Made by a program: the position numbers and the translations under genes. From an uncultured bacterium (GTDB taxonomy: Bacteria > Hydrogenedentota > Hydrogenedentia > Hydrogenedentales > CAILVY01), in assembly GCA_937951485.1 (NCBI GenBank), contig CALEDJ010000016.1:62001-126000 (forward strand): a DNA stretch of 64,000 nt, written 5' to 3'. Shown one piece after another: positions 18,510-26,092 of this stretch. The first letter of the stretch is position 1, and each line of letters starts with the position of its first letter. The notes under the pieces are model-generated. The model had not been told where the DNA came from. It ran no database searches and was given only the letters and a program-made list of their open reading frames with translations.

Positions 18510-19655
18510 ATGACGAAAGCAAACTATGCAATACCGTTGACCATGATGCTGGCCTGTGGGATGCCGTATGCCATGGGTCAGAGTGCCGATTTGGGGCAAT
18601 TGTGTGTGCTCAAAGACGCCGAAACACGCTCCATCAGCCCCGAGAATTTCACAGGGGAAAAAGGCAAAGGCGGCATGGCGACCCTGGAGGAAGGCAGTGC
18701 GGCGCGCGCTGCGCGCGAGTTGGGACAGGGCTGGAAAGTGAACCCGTATGTGGTCATCGAACCGGGAGCGACCTTCACCTTGGGCGAAATTGAAGGTTCC
18801 GGAGTGATCAATCACATCTGGATGACACCGGTGGGAAATTACCGGTTGATGATATTGCGCTTTTATTGGGACGACGAGACGGAACCATCGGTGGAAGTGC
18901 CGGTGGGCGACTTTTTCGCGGCGGGATGGGGCATGGGCAAGGAACCGCGCATCACTTCGCTCGCCGTGTGCGTTAACCCCCGAAGTGGTTTCAATTCCTA
19001 TTGGCAGATGCCGTTCCGGAAAAAATGCCGGGTGACCATGGAAAACCAGGCGGAGAGGCGGGCCACGGTGTATTATCAAATCACGTATTCCCTCGAACCC
19101 GTTGCGGAAGACACTCCCTATTTTCACGCGCAATTCCGGCGTGTGAACCCCCTGCCCTACAAAGAAGTTTTCACCATTGTAGATGGCATCCAGGGTCGCG
19201 GGCATTATGTCGGCACTTACCTCGCCCATGGGGCGAACAGCCCGGGCTGGTGGGGCGAGGGCGAGATCAAGTTTTTTATTGACGGCGACGGGGAGTTTCC
19301 CACCATCTGCGGCACAGGCGAGGAAGACTACTTCTGCGGTTCCTACGGCTATAACGAGCGCAAAGAAAACGAAAAATACTCCTACGAAAGTTTCACCACC
19401 CCTTATACGGGATTCCATCATATTCCGCATGATGGGGAACAGCGGCGCTTTGGACAATACCGCTGGCATATCACAGACCCCATTCGTTTCAAGGAGGATT
19501 TGCGCGTAACCATCCAGAGCCTGGGTTGGCAGAGCGAAGGCCGTTATCTGCCGTTGCAGGACGACCTCGCTTCGGTGGCCTACTGGTATCAACTGGAACC
19601 GCACAATTCCTTCCCGCCATTGCCGGCCAAGGAGGCTTTGATCATCACCGATTGA
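18510..19655 (+). CDS. Secreted DUF2961 (GH172-type) protein
   Basis: A 381-residue protein with an N-terminal export signal (NYAIPLTMMLACGMPYAMG). The DUF2961 family, now GH172, is recognised by EGSGVINHIWMTP, the RFYWDDETEPSVEVPVGDFF stretch, the FNSYWQMPFRKKCRV segment and the near-invariant GTGEEDYF with FTTPYTGFH. Characterised members cleave fructose- or arabinofuranose-containing glycans; substrate here is unknown. The start ATG at 18510 has GGGAAAGGAG upstream; the upstream in-frame ATG at 18384 lies before the predicted promoter and is rejected. Confidence 0.88.
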   Translation: MTKANYAIPLTMMLACGMPYAMGQSADLGQLCVLKDAETRSISPENFTGEKGKGGMATLEEGSAARAARELGQGWKVNPYVVIEPGATFTLGEIEGSGVINHIWMTPVGNYRLMILRFYWDDETEPSVEVPVGDFFAAGWGMGKEPRITSLAVCVNPRSGFNSYWQMPFRKKCRVTMENQAERRATVYYQITYSLEPVAEDTPYFHAQFRRVNPLPYKEVFTIVDGIQGRGHYVGTYLAHGANSPGWWGEGEIKFFIDGDGEFPTICGTGEEDYFCGSYGYNERKENEKYSYESFTTPYTGFHHIPHDGEQRRFGQYRWHITDPIRFKEDLRVTIQSLGWQSEGRYLPLQDDLASVAYWYQLEPHNSFPPLPAKEALIITD

Positions 19656-19865
19656 CACTTTTCTCTTGAGAGCACGGAATTCTTGCGGCGTTTTTCTTCA
19701 CATTTGCGACGGCTTCCGGCATTCCTGGACATAAAGGTTTTACAGAGATAATCCAGGGATGTGCAGACCGGTGAAACAACGCGCGTCTGAGAACATGATC
19801 GAACAGGCAGTTTTGCGGAGTCCCCGGACTAAAGTACCCGCTACGCACAATAGAAAGACGGGTCT

Positions 19866-20894
19866 ATGCCGATAGTGGATTTTTCGAGTTATACGGGAAT
19901 GCTGGACAAGGCGCTGGCGGAGGGTTACGCCTATCCGGCCATTAATGTATTGCAACTTGACACGTTGAACGCCGCGATTGAAGGTTTCGCCGAGGCGCAC
20001 AGCGACGGCATCATCCAGATTTCTGTAGCGGCCGGCGCATTGAGTTCCGGCAAAGCCAACGATCCGGTGCTGGGGGCGATCACGCTGGCGGAGCATGCGC
20101 ACCGGCTGGCCGCGAAATATCCGGTCCATATCGCTGTGCACTCCGATCACTGCCCCACCGCGAAGGTGGACGCCTTTCTGAAACCGCTCATCGCGGAAAC
20201 CGCGCGCCGCCGCGCAACCGGCCTGCCAAATCTCTTTCACAGCCACATGTACGACGGGAGCGATCTTCCGCTGCGCGAAAACCTGAAACATGCTCTCGAC
20301 TTGCTCCGCCTGTGCCGAGAAAACGATATCATCCTGGAAGTGGAAGCGGGGGTCGTGGGCGGCGAGGAGGACGGCATACGCGGCGCTTCCGATGCCAGAC
20401 TCTACACCACGCCTGAGGACATGCTGCTGGTCTATGAAACCCTGCGCCCGGTGGAAGGCGGGCGCTTCATGCTCGCGGCAACCTTCGGGAATGTGCACGG
20501 GGTCTATAAGCCGGGTCATGTGCGCCTCAAACCTTCGATCCTGAAAGCCGGACAGGATGCTTTGATCAAGAAATACGGTGAGGCGGCGCGTTTCTGGCTC
20601 GTATTTCACGGCGGTTCGGGAACGACGATGGAGGAAATCCGGGAGACGGTTTCCTATGGCGTGGTGAAGATGAACATCCACACAGACACACAGTATGCGT
20701 TCACGCGCGCCGTTGCGGACCATATGTTCAAGCATTACGACGGCGTGCTGCGGATTGACGGGGAAGTCGGCGTGAAACAACATTATCTGGCGAGCGCGTG
20801 GCTGGAAAAAGGACGCACAGCGATGGCGGCGCGCGTTGTGGAGGCATGTCAAACGCTGGGTTCTGCCGGCAAAAGCATTGGAGCACGCGCATGA
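19866..20894 (+). CDS. Class II fructose-bisphosphate aldolase-type enzyme
   Basis: A 342-residue zinc-dependent aldolase closest in pattern to class IIA (FbaA). Zinc and substrate motifs are visible: HSDHCPTAKVD, LFHSHMYDGSDLPLRENL, LEVEAGVVGGEEDG, TFGNVHGVYKPGHV, FHGGSGTT and the late VVKMNIHTDTQ. It could cleave fructose-1,6-bisphosphate in glycolysis or, given that iolB overlaps its stop codon by four bases (ATGA) and iolC follows, split 5-dehydro-2-deoxyphosphogluconate in inositol breakdown (the IolJ step). The sequence alone does not decide between the two. Upstream (19656-19865) I see no gene. Confidence 0.88.
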   Translation: MPIVDFSSYTGMLDKALAEGYAYPAINVLQLDTLNAAIEGFAEAHSDGIIQISVAAGALSSGKANDPVLGAITLAEHAHRLAAKYPVHIAVHSDHCPTAKVDAFLKPLIAETARRRATGLPNLFHSHMYDGSDLPLRENLKHALDLLRLCRENDIILEVEAGVVGGEEDGIRGASDARLYTTPEDMLLVYETLRPVEGGRFMLAATFGNVHGVYKPGHVRLKPSILKAGQDALIKKYGEAARFWLVFHGGSGTTMEEIRETVSYGVVKMNIHTDTQYAFTRAVADHMFKHYDGVLRIDGEVGVKQHYLASAWLEKGRTAMAARVVEACQTLGSAGKSIGARA

Positions 20895-21784
20895 CGATGC
20901 AGTACACCGCCGAGAACCTTCTGATTCGCCCCGGTCACCATCCCGAAGCCCCGGGCCTCATCCTTTCTATTACGCCGGAGCGCGCGGGCTGGTCGCACAT
21001 TTCTTTCCAGGTGCGGCGATTGAGCGCCGGAGAATCCTGGTCTTTTCAGACCGGCGAATCGGAACTGGCCATGGTCAATATGAGCGGGCGCTATGCCGTC
21101 AGTTCCAGTCGCGGGAATTGGTCTGCCATCGGCGGACGGAGGAATCCTTTCGAGGGTGCGGCGCACGCCCTCTACCTCCCGCGCAGGACGGAATTCGCAG
21201 TCTATGCCGAAGAAGCGGGCGAATTCGCCGTCGCGTGGGTGCCGACCGACCAAGACAATGAACCGTGGCTCATCAAACCGGAATCGGTGGCCATTTCGGT
21301 GCGCGGCGGCGACAATGCCACCCGCCAAATCAACGACCTGCTGCCGCCGGATTCCCCGGTGCACCGGCTCGTGCTGGTCGAGGTCTATACCCCGGGAGGG
21401 AACTGGAGCAGTTACCCGCCGCACAAGCATGATGTGCACATTGAGGATGGGGCGGGCCGGATCATCGAAGCCGATCTGGAGGAGGTCTATTATTACCGCA
21501 TCCAGCCGCCTGACGGGTACGCCTACCAGCGGGTCTATACGGACGAGAATTCTCCGATCCATCAGGCAGGGCGTCCGATTGATGCGCTGTTGTTGGTCCG
21601 GGACGGCGACGCCGTGCTGGTCCCCGAAGGCTATCATCCCGTAGCCAGTCCGCCGGGATATACCACCTATTACCTCAATGTGCTCTCCGGCAGCGCGCAA
21701 TCCTTGGCAAATCAGGATGACCCTCGGTATGCGTGGGTAAAGGACAGTTACGCAGGAAAGGATGGGCGCGTTCCCATTTATTAG
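20891..21784 (+). CDS. iolB: 5-deoxy-glucuronate isomerase
   Basis: A 297-residue bicupin enzyme converting 5-deoxy-D-glucuronate to 5-dehydro-2-deoxy-D-gluconate in myo-inositol catabolism. The C-terminal half is unmistakable: SSYPPHKHDVHI with metal-binding histidines, LEEVYYYRIQPPDGYAYQRV, VLVPEGYHPVASPPGYTTYY and LNVLSG. Length matches the family. Its ATG overlaps the aldolase stop as ATGA, indicating translational coupling. iolC begins 171 bases downstream; the intervening segment holds a 9-bp array and an A-rich leader. Confidence 0.93.
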   Translation: MTMQYTAENLLIRPGHHPEAPGLILSITPERAGWSHISFQVRRLSAGESWSFQTGESELAMVNMSGRYAVSSSRGNWSAIGGRRNPFEGAAHALYLPRRTEFAVYAEEAGEFAVAWVPTDQDNEPWLIKPESVAISVRGGDNATRQINDLLPPDSPVHRLVLVEVYTPGGNWSSYPPHKHDVHIEDGAGRIIEADLEEVYYYRIQPPDGYAYQRVYTDENSPIHQAGRPIDALLLVRDGDAVLVPEGYHPVASPPGYTTYYLNVLSGSAQSLANQDDPRYAWVKDSYAGKDGRVPIY

Positions 21785-21788
21785 AATA

Positions 21789-21824
21789 GTCGGACAGGTT
21801 GAACCAGTCGGGCCAGGCGGACGG
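21789..21824. repeat. Degenerate 9-bp tandem array (copy 4)
   Basis: Four 9-mers (gtcggacag, gttgaacca, gtcgggcca, ggcggacgg) begin four bases after the iolB stop codon. The position directly behind a stop is shared with copy 2. Confidence 0.65.
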
Positions 21825-21894
21825 GGAGTAAGGATAGCGCGATGAAAAATTGTACGGATGGTGGGACAGAGTTTGATTGGATTGTGCCCGAATT

Positions 21895-21955
21895 GTTATC
21901 TTGAAAACCAATAAAAGAGTAAGAAAAGATAAAAATAGATACAAAAGAATAAAAA
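21895..21955 (+). promoter_or_regulatory. A-rich leader without Shine-Dalgarno before iolC
   Basis: About 60 bases are strongly A-rich and unstructured (repeated aaaaga/aaaata words) in an otherwise GC-rich region. No GGAG-like ribosome site lies before the iolC ATG. An unstructured A-rich leader can itself recruit ribosomes; that role is inferred. Confidence 0.4.
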
Positions 21956-22981
21956 ATGAATTATCCAGACTATGATTCGATACATATGGGACGCTCCTCG
22001 ATTGACCTGTACAGCAATGATGTCGGCGCGCCTTTTGTGGAAATTACCTCTTTTGCCGCCTATGTGGGGGGATCGCCCACCAACATCAGTGTGGGGGGGC
22101 GGCGTCTGGGACTGAATACGGTGGCTTTGACTGCATTGGGTAATGACCCGGTAGGCGATTTCATTTTGAACTTCCTGGAAAAAGAAGGGGTGGAGACACG
22201 TTTCATTCCTCGGAAACCGGGTAAGCGCACGAGCGCGGTGGTGCTGGGGATTGAACCGCCGGACCGTTTCCCTTTGGTCTATTACCGGGACAACTGCGCG
22301 GACATTGAATTGACCATAGACGACGTGTTGGCGGCCCCGATCACATCATGCCGGGTTTTTCAATTTGCGGGTACGAATCTGTGTCGTGAACCCAGCCGAA
22401 GCGCAACCTTTTTCGCGGCGGAATTGGCCAAAAAGGCGGGCGTGGAGGTTGTTTTTGATATAGACTTCCGTCCGGATCAATGGCACGATCCCCGCGCCTT
22501 CGGCGTGATGGCACGGGCAATATTGCCGCTGGTGGACATCGTTCTGGGCACGGAAGATGAAATCAACGCAACGATGCTGATGGATCCGGCGCAGATCACG
22601 CTGACCCATTCGCAGGTCTCGGACACGAAGGTCGCGGGCGATGTGGACGCTGCTATTGCCCATCTGCTGGCGCTGGGACCCAAGGCATTGGTACAGAAGC
22701 GCGGCGCGGAGGGCGTCCGTATCCATCTCCAGCGGGATGGTGCGACTCCCGAGCGGATTGATGCGCCGGGATTTCCTGTCGAAGTCTATAACATCCTGGG
22801 TGCCGGCGACGCGTTCGCCGCAGGCTTTCTTTGCGGTCGTCTGAAAGGTATGGACTGGTACAAATCGGGCCGTCTTGGCGGCGCCTGCGGCGCGATTGTT
22901 GTGACGAAACACGGATGCGCAAACTTTATGCCTACCTGGGATGAATTGGAAGATTTCGTGAGTCGGCATGGCGGATTGTAG
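21956..22981 (+). CDS. iolC: 5-dehydro-2-deoxygluconokinase (PfkB family)
   Basis: A 341-residue sugar kinase that phosphorylates 5-dehydro-2-deoxy-D-gluconate. It shows the PfkB entry GGSPTNISVGGRRLGL, the IolC-typical DIDFRPDQW segment, and the anion-hole/catalytic motif NILGAGDAFAAGFLCG with the catalytic Asp. Together with IolB and the aldolase it covers the lower steps of myo-inositol degradation; the dehydrogenase, dehydratase and hydrolase genes (iolG, iolE, iolD) are not in this window. Its leader lacks a normal ribosome site, unlike its neighbours. Confidence 0.92.
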   Translation: MNYPDYDSIHMGRSSIDLYSNDVGAPFVEITSFAAYVGGSPTNISVGGRRLGLNTVALTALGNDPVGDFILNFLEKEGVETRFIPRKPGKRTSAVVLGIEPPDRFPLVYYRDNCADIELTIDDVLAAPITSCRVFQFAGTNLCREPSRSATFFAAELAKKAGVEVVFDIDFRPDQWHDPRAFGVMARAILPLVDIVLGTEDEINATMLMDPAQITLTHSQVSDTKVAGDVDAAIAHLLALGPKALVQKRGAEGVRIHLQRDGATPERIDAPGFPVEVYNILGAGDAFAAGFLCGRLKGMDWYKSGRLGGACGAIVVTKHGCANFMPTWDELEDFVSRHGGL

Positions 22982-22993
22982 GAGAAGGCTGAA

Positions 22994-23947
22994 ATGGATT
23001 GGACACTGTTGCCGCCGCCCGTTCGAGGCGTTGTGAATGCTGTAATGCATTTTCGAAAGGGAAGCGCTTTGAGGAGATGCAGTCACTGGAAGATTCTTGC
23101 GGTCCTGCTGGTGGCGATCACCGCCTTCAGTGCGGTTGCAGGGGAAAGCCCAACACCGCGTATCCTGATGGTGGGCGACAGTTGGGCATGGTTCATGTTC
23201 ATCAACCATTCACTGCGGGATGCGTTGGCCGACTGCGGGTTGGGCCAATATATTGAAGAGGGTGCCTACTCAACCGTCCCAGGCAGCACGGTGGCCCAGT
23301 GGACCAATCCTCTATGGCTTGCGCAGATTACCACTGAATTGGAACGGAATCCGAGCATTGACATCGTGCATCTCAGCCTGACGGGCAATGATTTTCTGAA
23401 CGAGTGGACCATCGAAATGTCAGAGGCGGACCGCGATGCGTTATTCAGCCGGATCGTCGGCGATCTGGAGACGGTGGTTCGCCATTGTCTCAGTATCCGG
23501 CCCGACATCCGGGTGGCCATCGTGGGCTATGACTACATCAACAAATCCAAGGGGCGGGCCAGTTTCCAGCAGTTGAACGAAGCCGGCATGATCCTCGCCG
23601 GAATGCAACGCGACCTCGCGGCACGTCTGGAGCGATGCGAATACATTCAGAGTTACGGCGCGATGCATCATTACTTCGGGTTTCCGCCGACAATTCCGCC
23701 CGGTCGCCTGCCGCTTCCCGGTCAGGCGCCTGATTTCCAGCCGTGGCCGGGCGGGGACCGGAAGCGGGGCAATCCGCCCGAGGCCATGTTCGACGACATC
23801 CACCTCAGCATGAAAGGCTACTACTATCTGGGCCGGCTCTGTGTGGATGCGCTGTACCGGCGTTGGCTGACGGAGGAAGCACCCCCGGACGCCCCCCATA
23901 CAACCTCGAAAGAACAACCCGCCGCCGTTGCGCTGACCGGACGATAA
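22994..23947 (+). CDS. Exported SGNH/GDSL-type hydrolase
   Basis: A 317-residue esterase-like protein. A membrane/signal segment (ILAVLLVAITAFSAVAG) ends near residue 50, followed by block I LMVGDSWAW with the nucleophile Ser, block III-like LTGNDFL, and block V DDIHLSMKGYYYLG with the catalytic Asp-x-x-His. This is the SGNH hydrolase layout; likely substrates are acyl or acetyl esters of carbohydrates. The ATG at 22994 has GGAGAAGG upstream; the ATG at 23045 would give a shorter, more typical signal peptide. It follows iolC by 12 bases, probably cotranscribed, and its 3' end faces purD. Confidence 0.85.
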   Translation: MDWTLLPPPVRGVVNAVMHFRKGSALRRCSHWKILAVLLVAITAFSAVAGESPTPRILMVGDSWAWFMFINHSLRDALADCGLGQYIEEGAYSTVPGSTVAQWTNPLWLAQITTELERNPSIDIVHLSLTGNDFLNEWTIEMSEADRDALFSRIVGDLETVVRHCLSIRPDIRVAIVGYDYINKSKGRASFQQLNEAGMILAGMQRDLAARLERCEYIQSYGAMHHYFGFPPTIPPGRLPLPGQAPDFQPWPGGDRKRGNPPEAMFDDIHLSMKGYYYLGRLCVDALYRRWLTEEAPPDAPHTTSKEQPAAVALTGR

Positions 23948-23954
23948 TGGCGGG

Positions 23955-25241
23955 TCAGCCGCTCCATCGCACCAGGGCTTTCCGGCCAATATCCGTGCGG
24001 TAATGCGCGCCGTCAAAATGGATTTTCCGAACGGCGACATAGGCCCGGTCGATCGTCTCCTTAAGCGTGGCGCCGCGTGCGGTGACATTGAGCACGCGGC
24101 CGCCGTTGGTAAACAGGCGGTCTCCATCGCGCTTCGTGCCCGCATGAAAGACCATCACATCGGGGTCGGACTCCGCATCGGCCAGCCCTGTGATTTCCTT
24201 GCCTTTTTCATAGGCTTTGGGGTATCCCCCACTTGCCATCACCACCGTGACACAGGGGTCAACCAGGTATTCGACGGGCGTTCCCGCCAGACTGCCTTCA
24301 CAGCAGGCCAGAAAGATCGGCACAATATCGGAGACCATCCGGGGCAACACCACCTGCGTTTCCGGGTCGCCGAAACGGACGTTGAATTCCACCACTTTGG
24401 GGCCGTCCTGCGTAATCATCAGTCCCGCATACAGTACGCCGGTGTAGGGCGTCCCTTCCGCCGCCATGCCCGCAATACAGGGCTTCAAGATGCGTTCGTC
24501 AATTTCGGTTGCCAATTCGGGCGTGACCACCGGCGCGGGCGAATAGGCCCCCATGCCACCCGTGTTCGGCCCCTGGTCGTCGTCAAAAACCGGCTTGTGG
24601 TCCTGGCTGCCGGGCATGGGCAGCACCGTTTTCCCGTCTGAGAATGCGAGAATCGAAGCCTCCTCCCCTTCGAGACATTCCTCGATGATCACCCGCTTGC
24701 CCGCATCGCCGAATACCCGGTCCACCATCGCTTCCCGAATGGCCGCCTCGGCGGCCTCCACGCTGCGCGCCACCGTGACCCCTTTTCCTGCAGCGAGGCC
24801 GTCTGCTTTCACCACGATGGGCGCTCCCCGACTCCGCAAATACGCGAGGGCCGCCTCAGCATCGTCAAATTCCGCATAGGGGGCGGTCGGAATATTCCAC
24901 CTCGTCATGAATGCCTTGGCGAAGGACTTGCTGCCCTCCAATCGCGCCGCCGCCGCCGAGGGACCGAAAACAAGACGCCCTTTCGCCTGCAATGCATCCA
25001 CAATGCCCGCCGCAAGCGGCTCCTCGGGGCCGACGATTGTGAGGTCAACCGCGTACTCGGCGATGAAATCGCCGATGCCGACCATGTCATTCACGGTCAG
25101 CGGAACACAGCACCCCTTTTCCAGCATCGCCACGCCCGGATTGCCAGGCGTGCAGAATACCGTCTCCACCATTGAACTCTGGGCGATTTTCCACGCGAGC
25201 GCATGCTCGCGACCGCCGCCGCCAACAACCAAAACCTTCAT
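23955..25241 (-). CDS. purD: Phosphoribosylamine-glycine ligase
   Basis: A 428-residue ATP-grasp enzyme of purine synthesis that joins phosphoribosylamine and glycine. The N-terminal VLVVGGGGREHALAWK, the SKSFAKAFM helix, ATP-grasp segments PIVVKADGLAAGKGV and EECLEGEEASILAFSDG, and GPNTGGMGAYSPAP plus VVEFNVRFGDPETQ are all canonical. Length matches the family. It lies 67 bases downstream of the IMP cyclohydrolase gene on the same strand, so the two likely form a purine operon. Confidence 0.97.
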   Translation of the reverse strand: MKVLVVGGGGREHALAWKIAQSSMVETVFCTPGNPGVAMLEKGCCVPLTVNDMVGIGDFIAEYAVDLTIVGPEEPLAAGIVDALQAKGRLVFGPSAAAARLEGSKSFAKAFMTRWNIPTAPYAEFDDAEAALAYLRSRGAPIVVKADGLAAGKGVTVARSVEAAEAAIREAMVDRVFGDAGKRVIIEECLEGEEASILAFSDGKTVLPMPGSQDHKPVFDDDQGPNTGGMGAYSPAPVVTPELATEIDERILKPCIAGMAAEGTPYTGVLYAGLMITQDGPKVVEFNVRFGDPETQVVLPRMVSDIVPIFLACCEGSLAGTPVEYLVDPCVTVVMASGGYPKAYEKGKEITGLADAESDPDVMVFHAGTKRDGDRLFTNGGRVLNVTARGATLKETIDRAYVAVRKIHFDGAHYRTDIGRKALVRWSG

Positions 25242-25284
25242 ACATCCTCGTCTTTGTGTGTATCTTTTCGGGCCTGTGAGATTC

Positions 25285-25308
25285 TGAAAACTTAACAGTT
25301 TGTTTTCA
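25285..25308. other. AT-rich hairpin between purH-like gene and purD
   Basis: TGAAAAC (25285-25291) and GTTTTCA (25302-25308) pair perfectly around a 10-base loop, abutting the stop codon of the upstream gene. No T-run follows; it may be a processing site or a weak attenuator. Confidence 0.4.
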
Positions 25309-25914
25309 TTACATCATGGGTGGTTCGCTGGCGCGAAGGAAATCCGCCAGCGCATGATCGTATTCGGCGGTACAGTAGAACGCTTCCATTGCGAGGCGGT
25401 AGCGCGTCGGATAAGACACTTCGCCCTCATGGGCGCGAATTTCATGCATCAGCGCCGCGTATCGCTGAGGATTCACCACCACGGTGACATACCGGAAATT
25501 CTTCGCGCCAGACCGGATCATGGCCGCCCCACCGATGTCCGCCTGATCGACCACCTCTTCCACGGAGCCGCCATGCCGCGCAATGATGTGTTCTATGGGT
25601 TGCAGATTCACCGCCACCAGATCGATCCACTGCATGTTGAAAGCCTGCAGTTGCTCGCAGTGGAGTTTGTTGTCGCGGATACCCAAGAGGCCGCCGTGCA
25701 CCTTGGAATGCAGCGACTTCACCCGGCCATCCATCAGTTCCGGTACGCCGGTGAAATCCGCAATGCTGATCGCCTCAATTCCCGCATCCCGCAGTTCCTT
25801 CAGCGTGCCAGAAGTAGAAATGATTTCCACGTTGAATTCGCACAACACCCGTGCAAATTCGACAATGCCTGTTTTGTCATGACAACTCAGCAACGCGCGC
25901 TGAATCTTCGGCAT
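25309..25914 (-). CDS. purH: Stand-alone IMP cyclohydrolase (PurH N-terminal domain)
   Basis: A 201-residue protein corresponding to the MGS-like N-terminal domain of PurH, which closes FAICAR to IMP in the last step of purine synthesis. It shows ALLSCHDKTGIVEFARVL, EIISTSGTLKELRDAGI, DGRVKSLHSKVHGGLLGIRD and DIGGAAMIRSGAKNFRYVTVVV. The C-terminal AICAR transformylase domain (~300 residues) is absent, and the stop is followed directly by the purD leader rather than decayed sequence, so this looks like a genuine split gene. The start at 25914 has GGAGG eight bases upstream. Confidence 0.88.
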   Translation of the reverse strand: MPKIQRALLSCHDKTGIVEFARVLCEFNVEIISTSGTLKELRDAGIEAISIADFTGVPELMDGRVKSLHSKVHGGLLGIRDNKLHCEQLQAFNMQWIDLVAVNLQPIEHIIARHGGSVEEVVDQADIGGAAMIRSGAKNFRYVTVVVNPQRYAALMHEIRAHEGEVSYPTRYRLAMEAFYCTAEYDHALADFLRASEPPMM

Positions 25915-26092
25915 CTCCCAAACCTCCGACGTTCCTGGTCTGTTACCTCGCACCGCAATGGAAAAGGAAATCAATCATATTCAATTTTCCCGCCGATGTC
26001 GAGTCTTTTTTGCGCCGCAGCCTGCGCGAAAAGATTGCAGTACCCAACGCATATGTTTAGCATTGACGACGCAAAACACGGGAATCTCAGCC

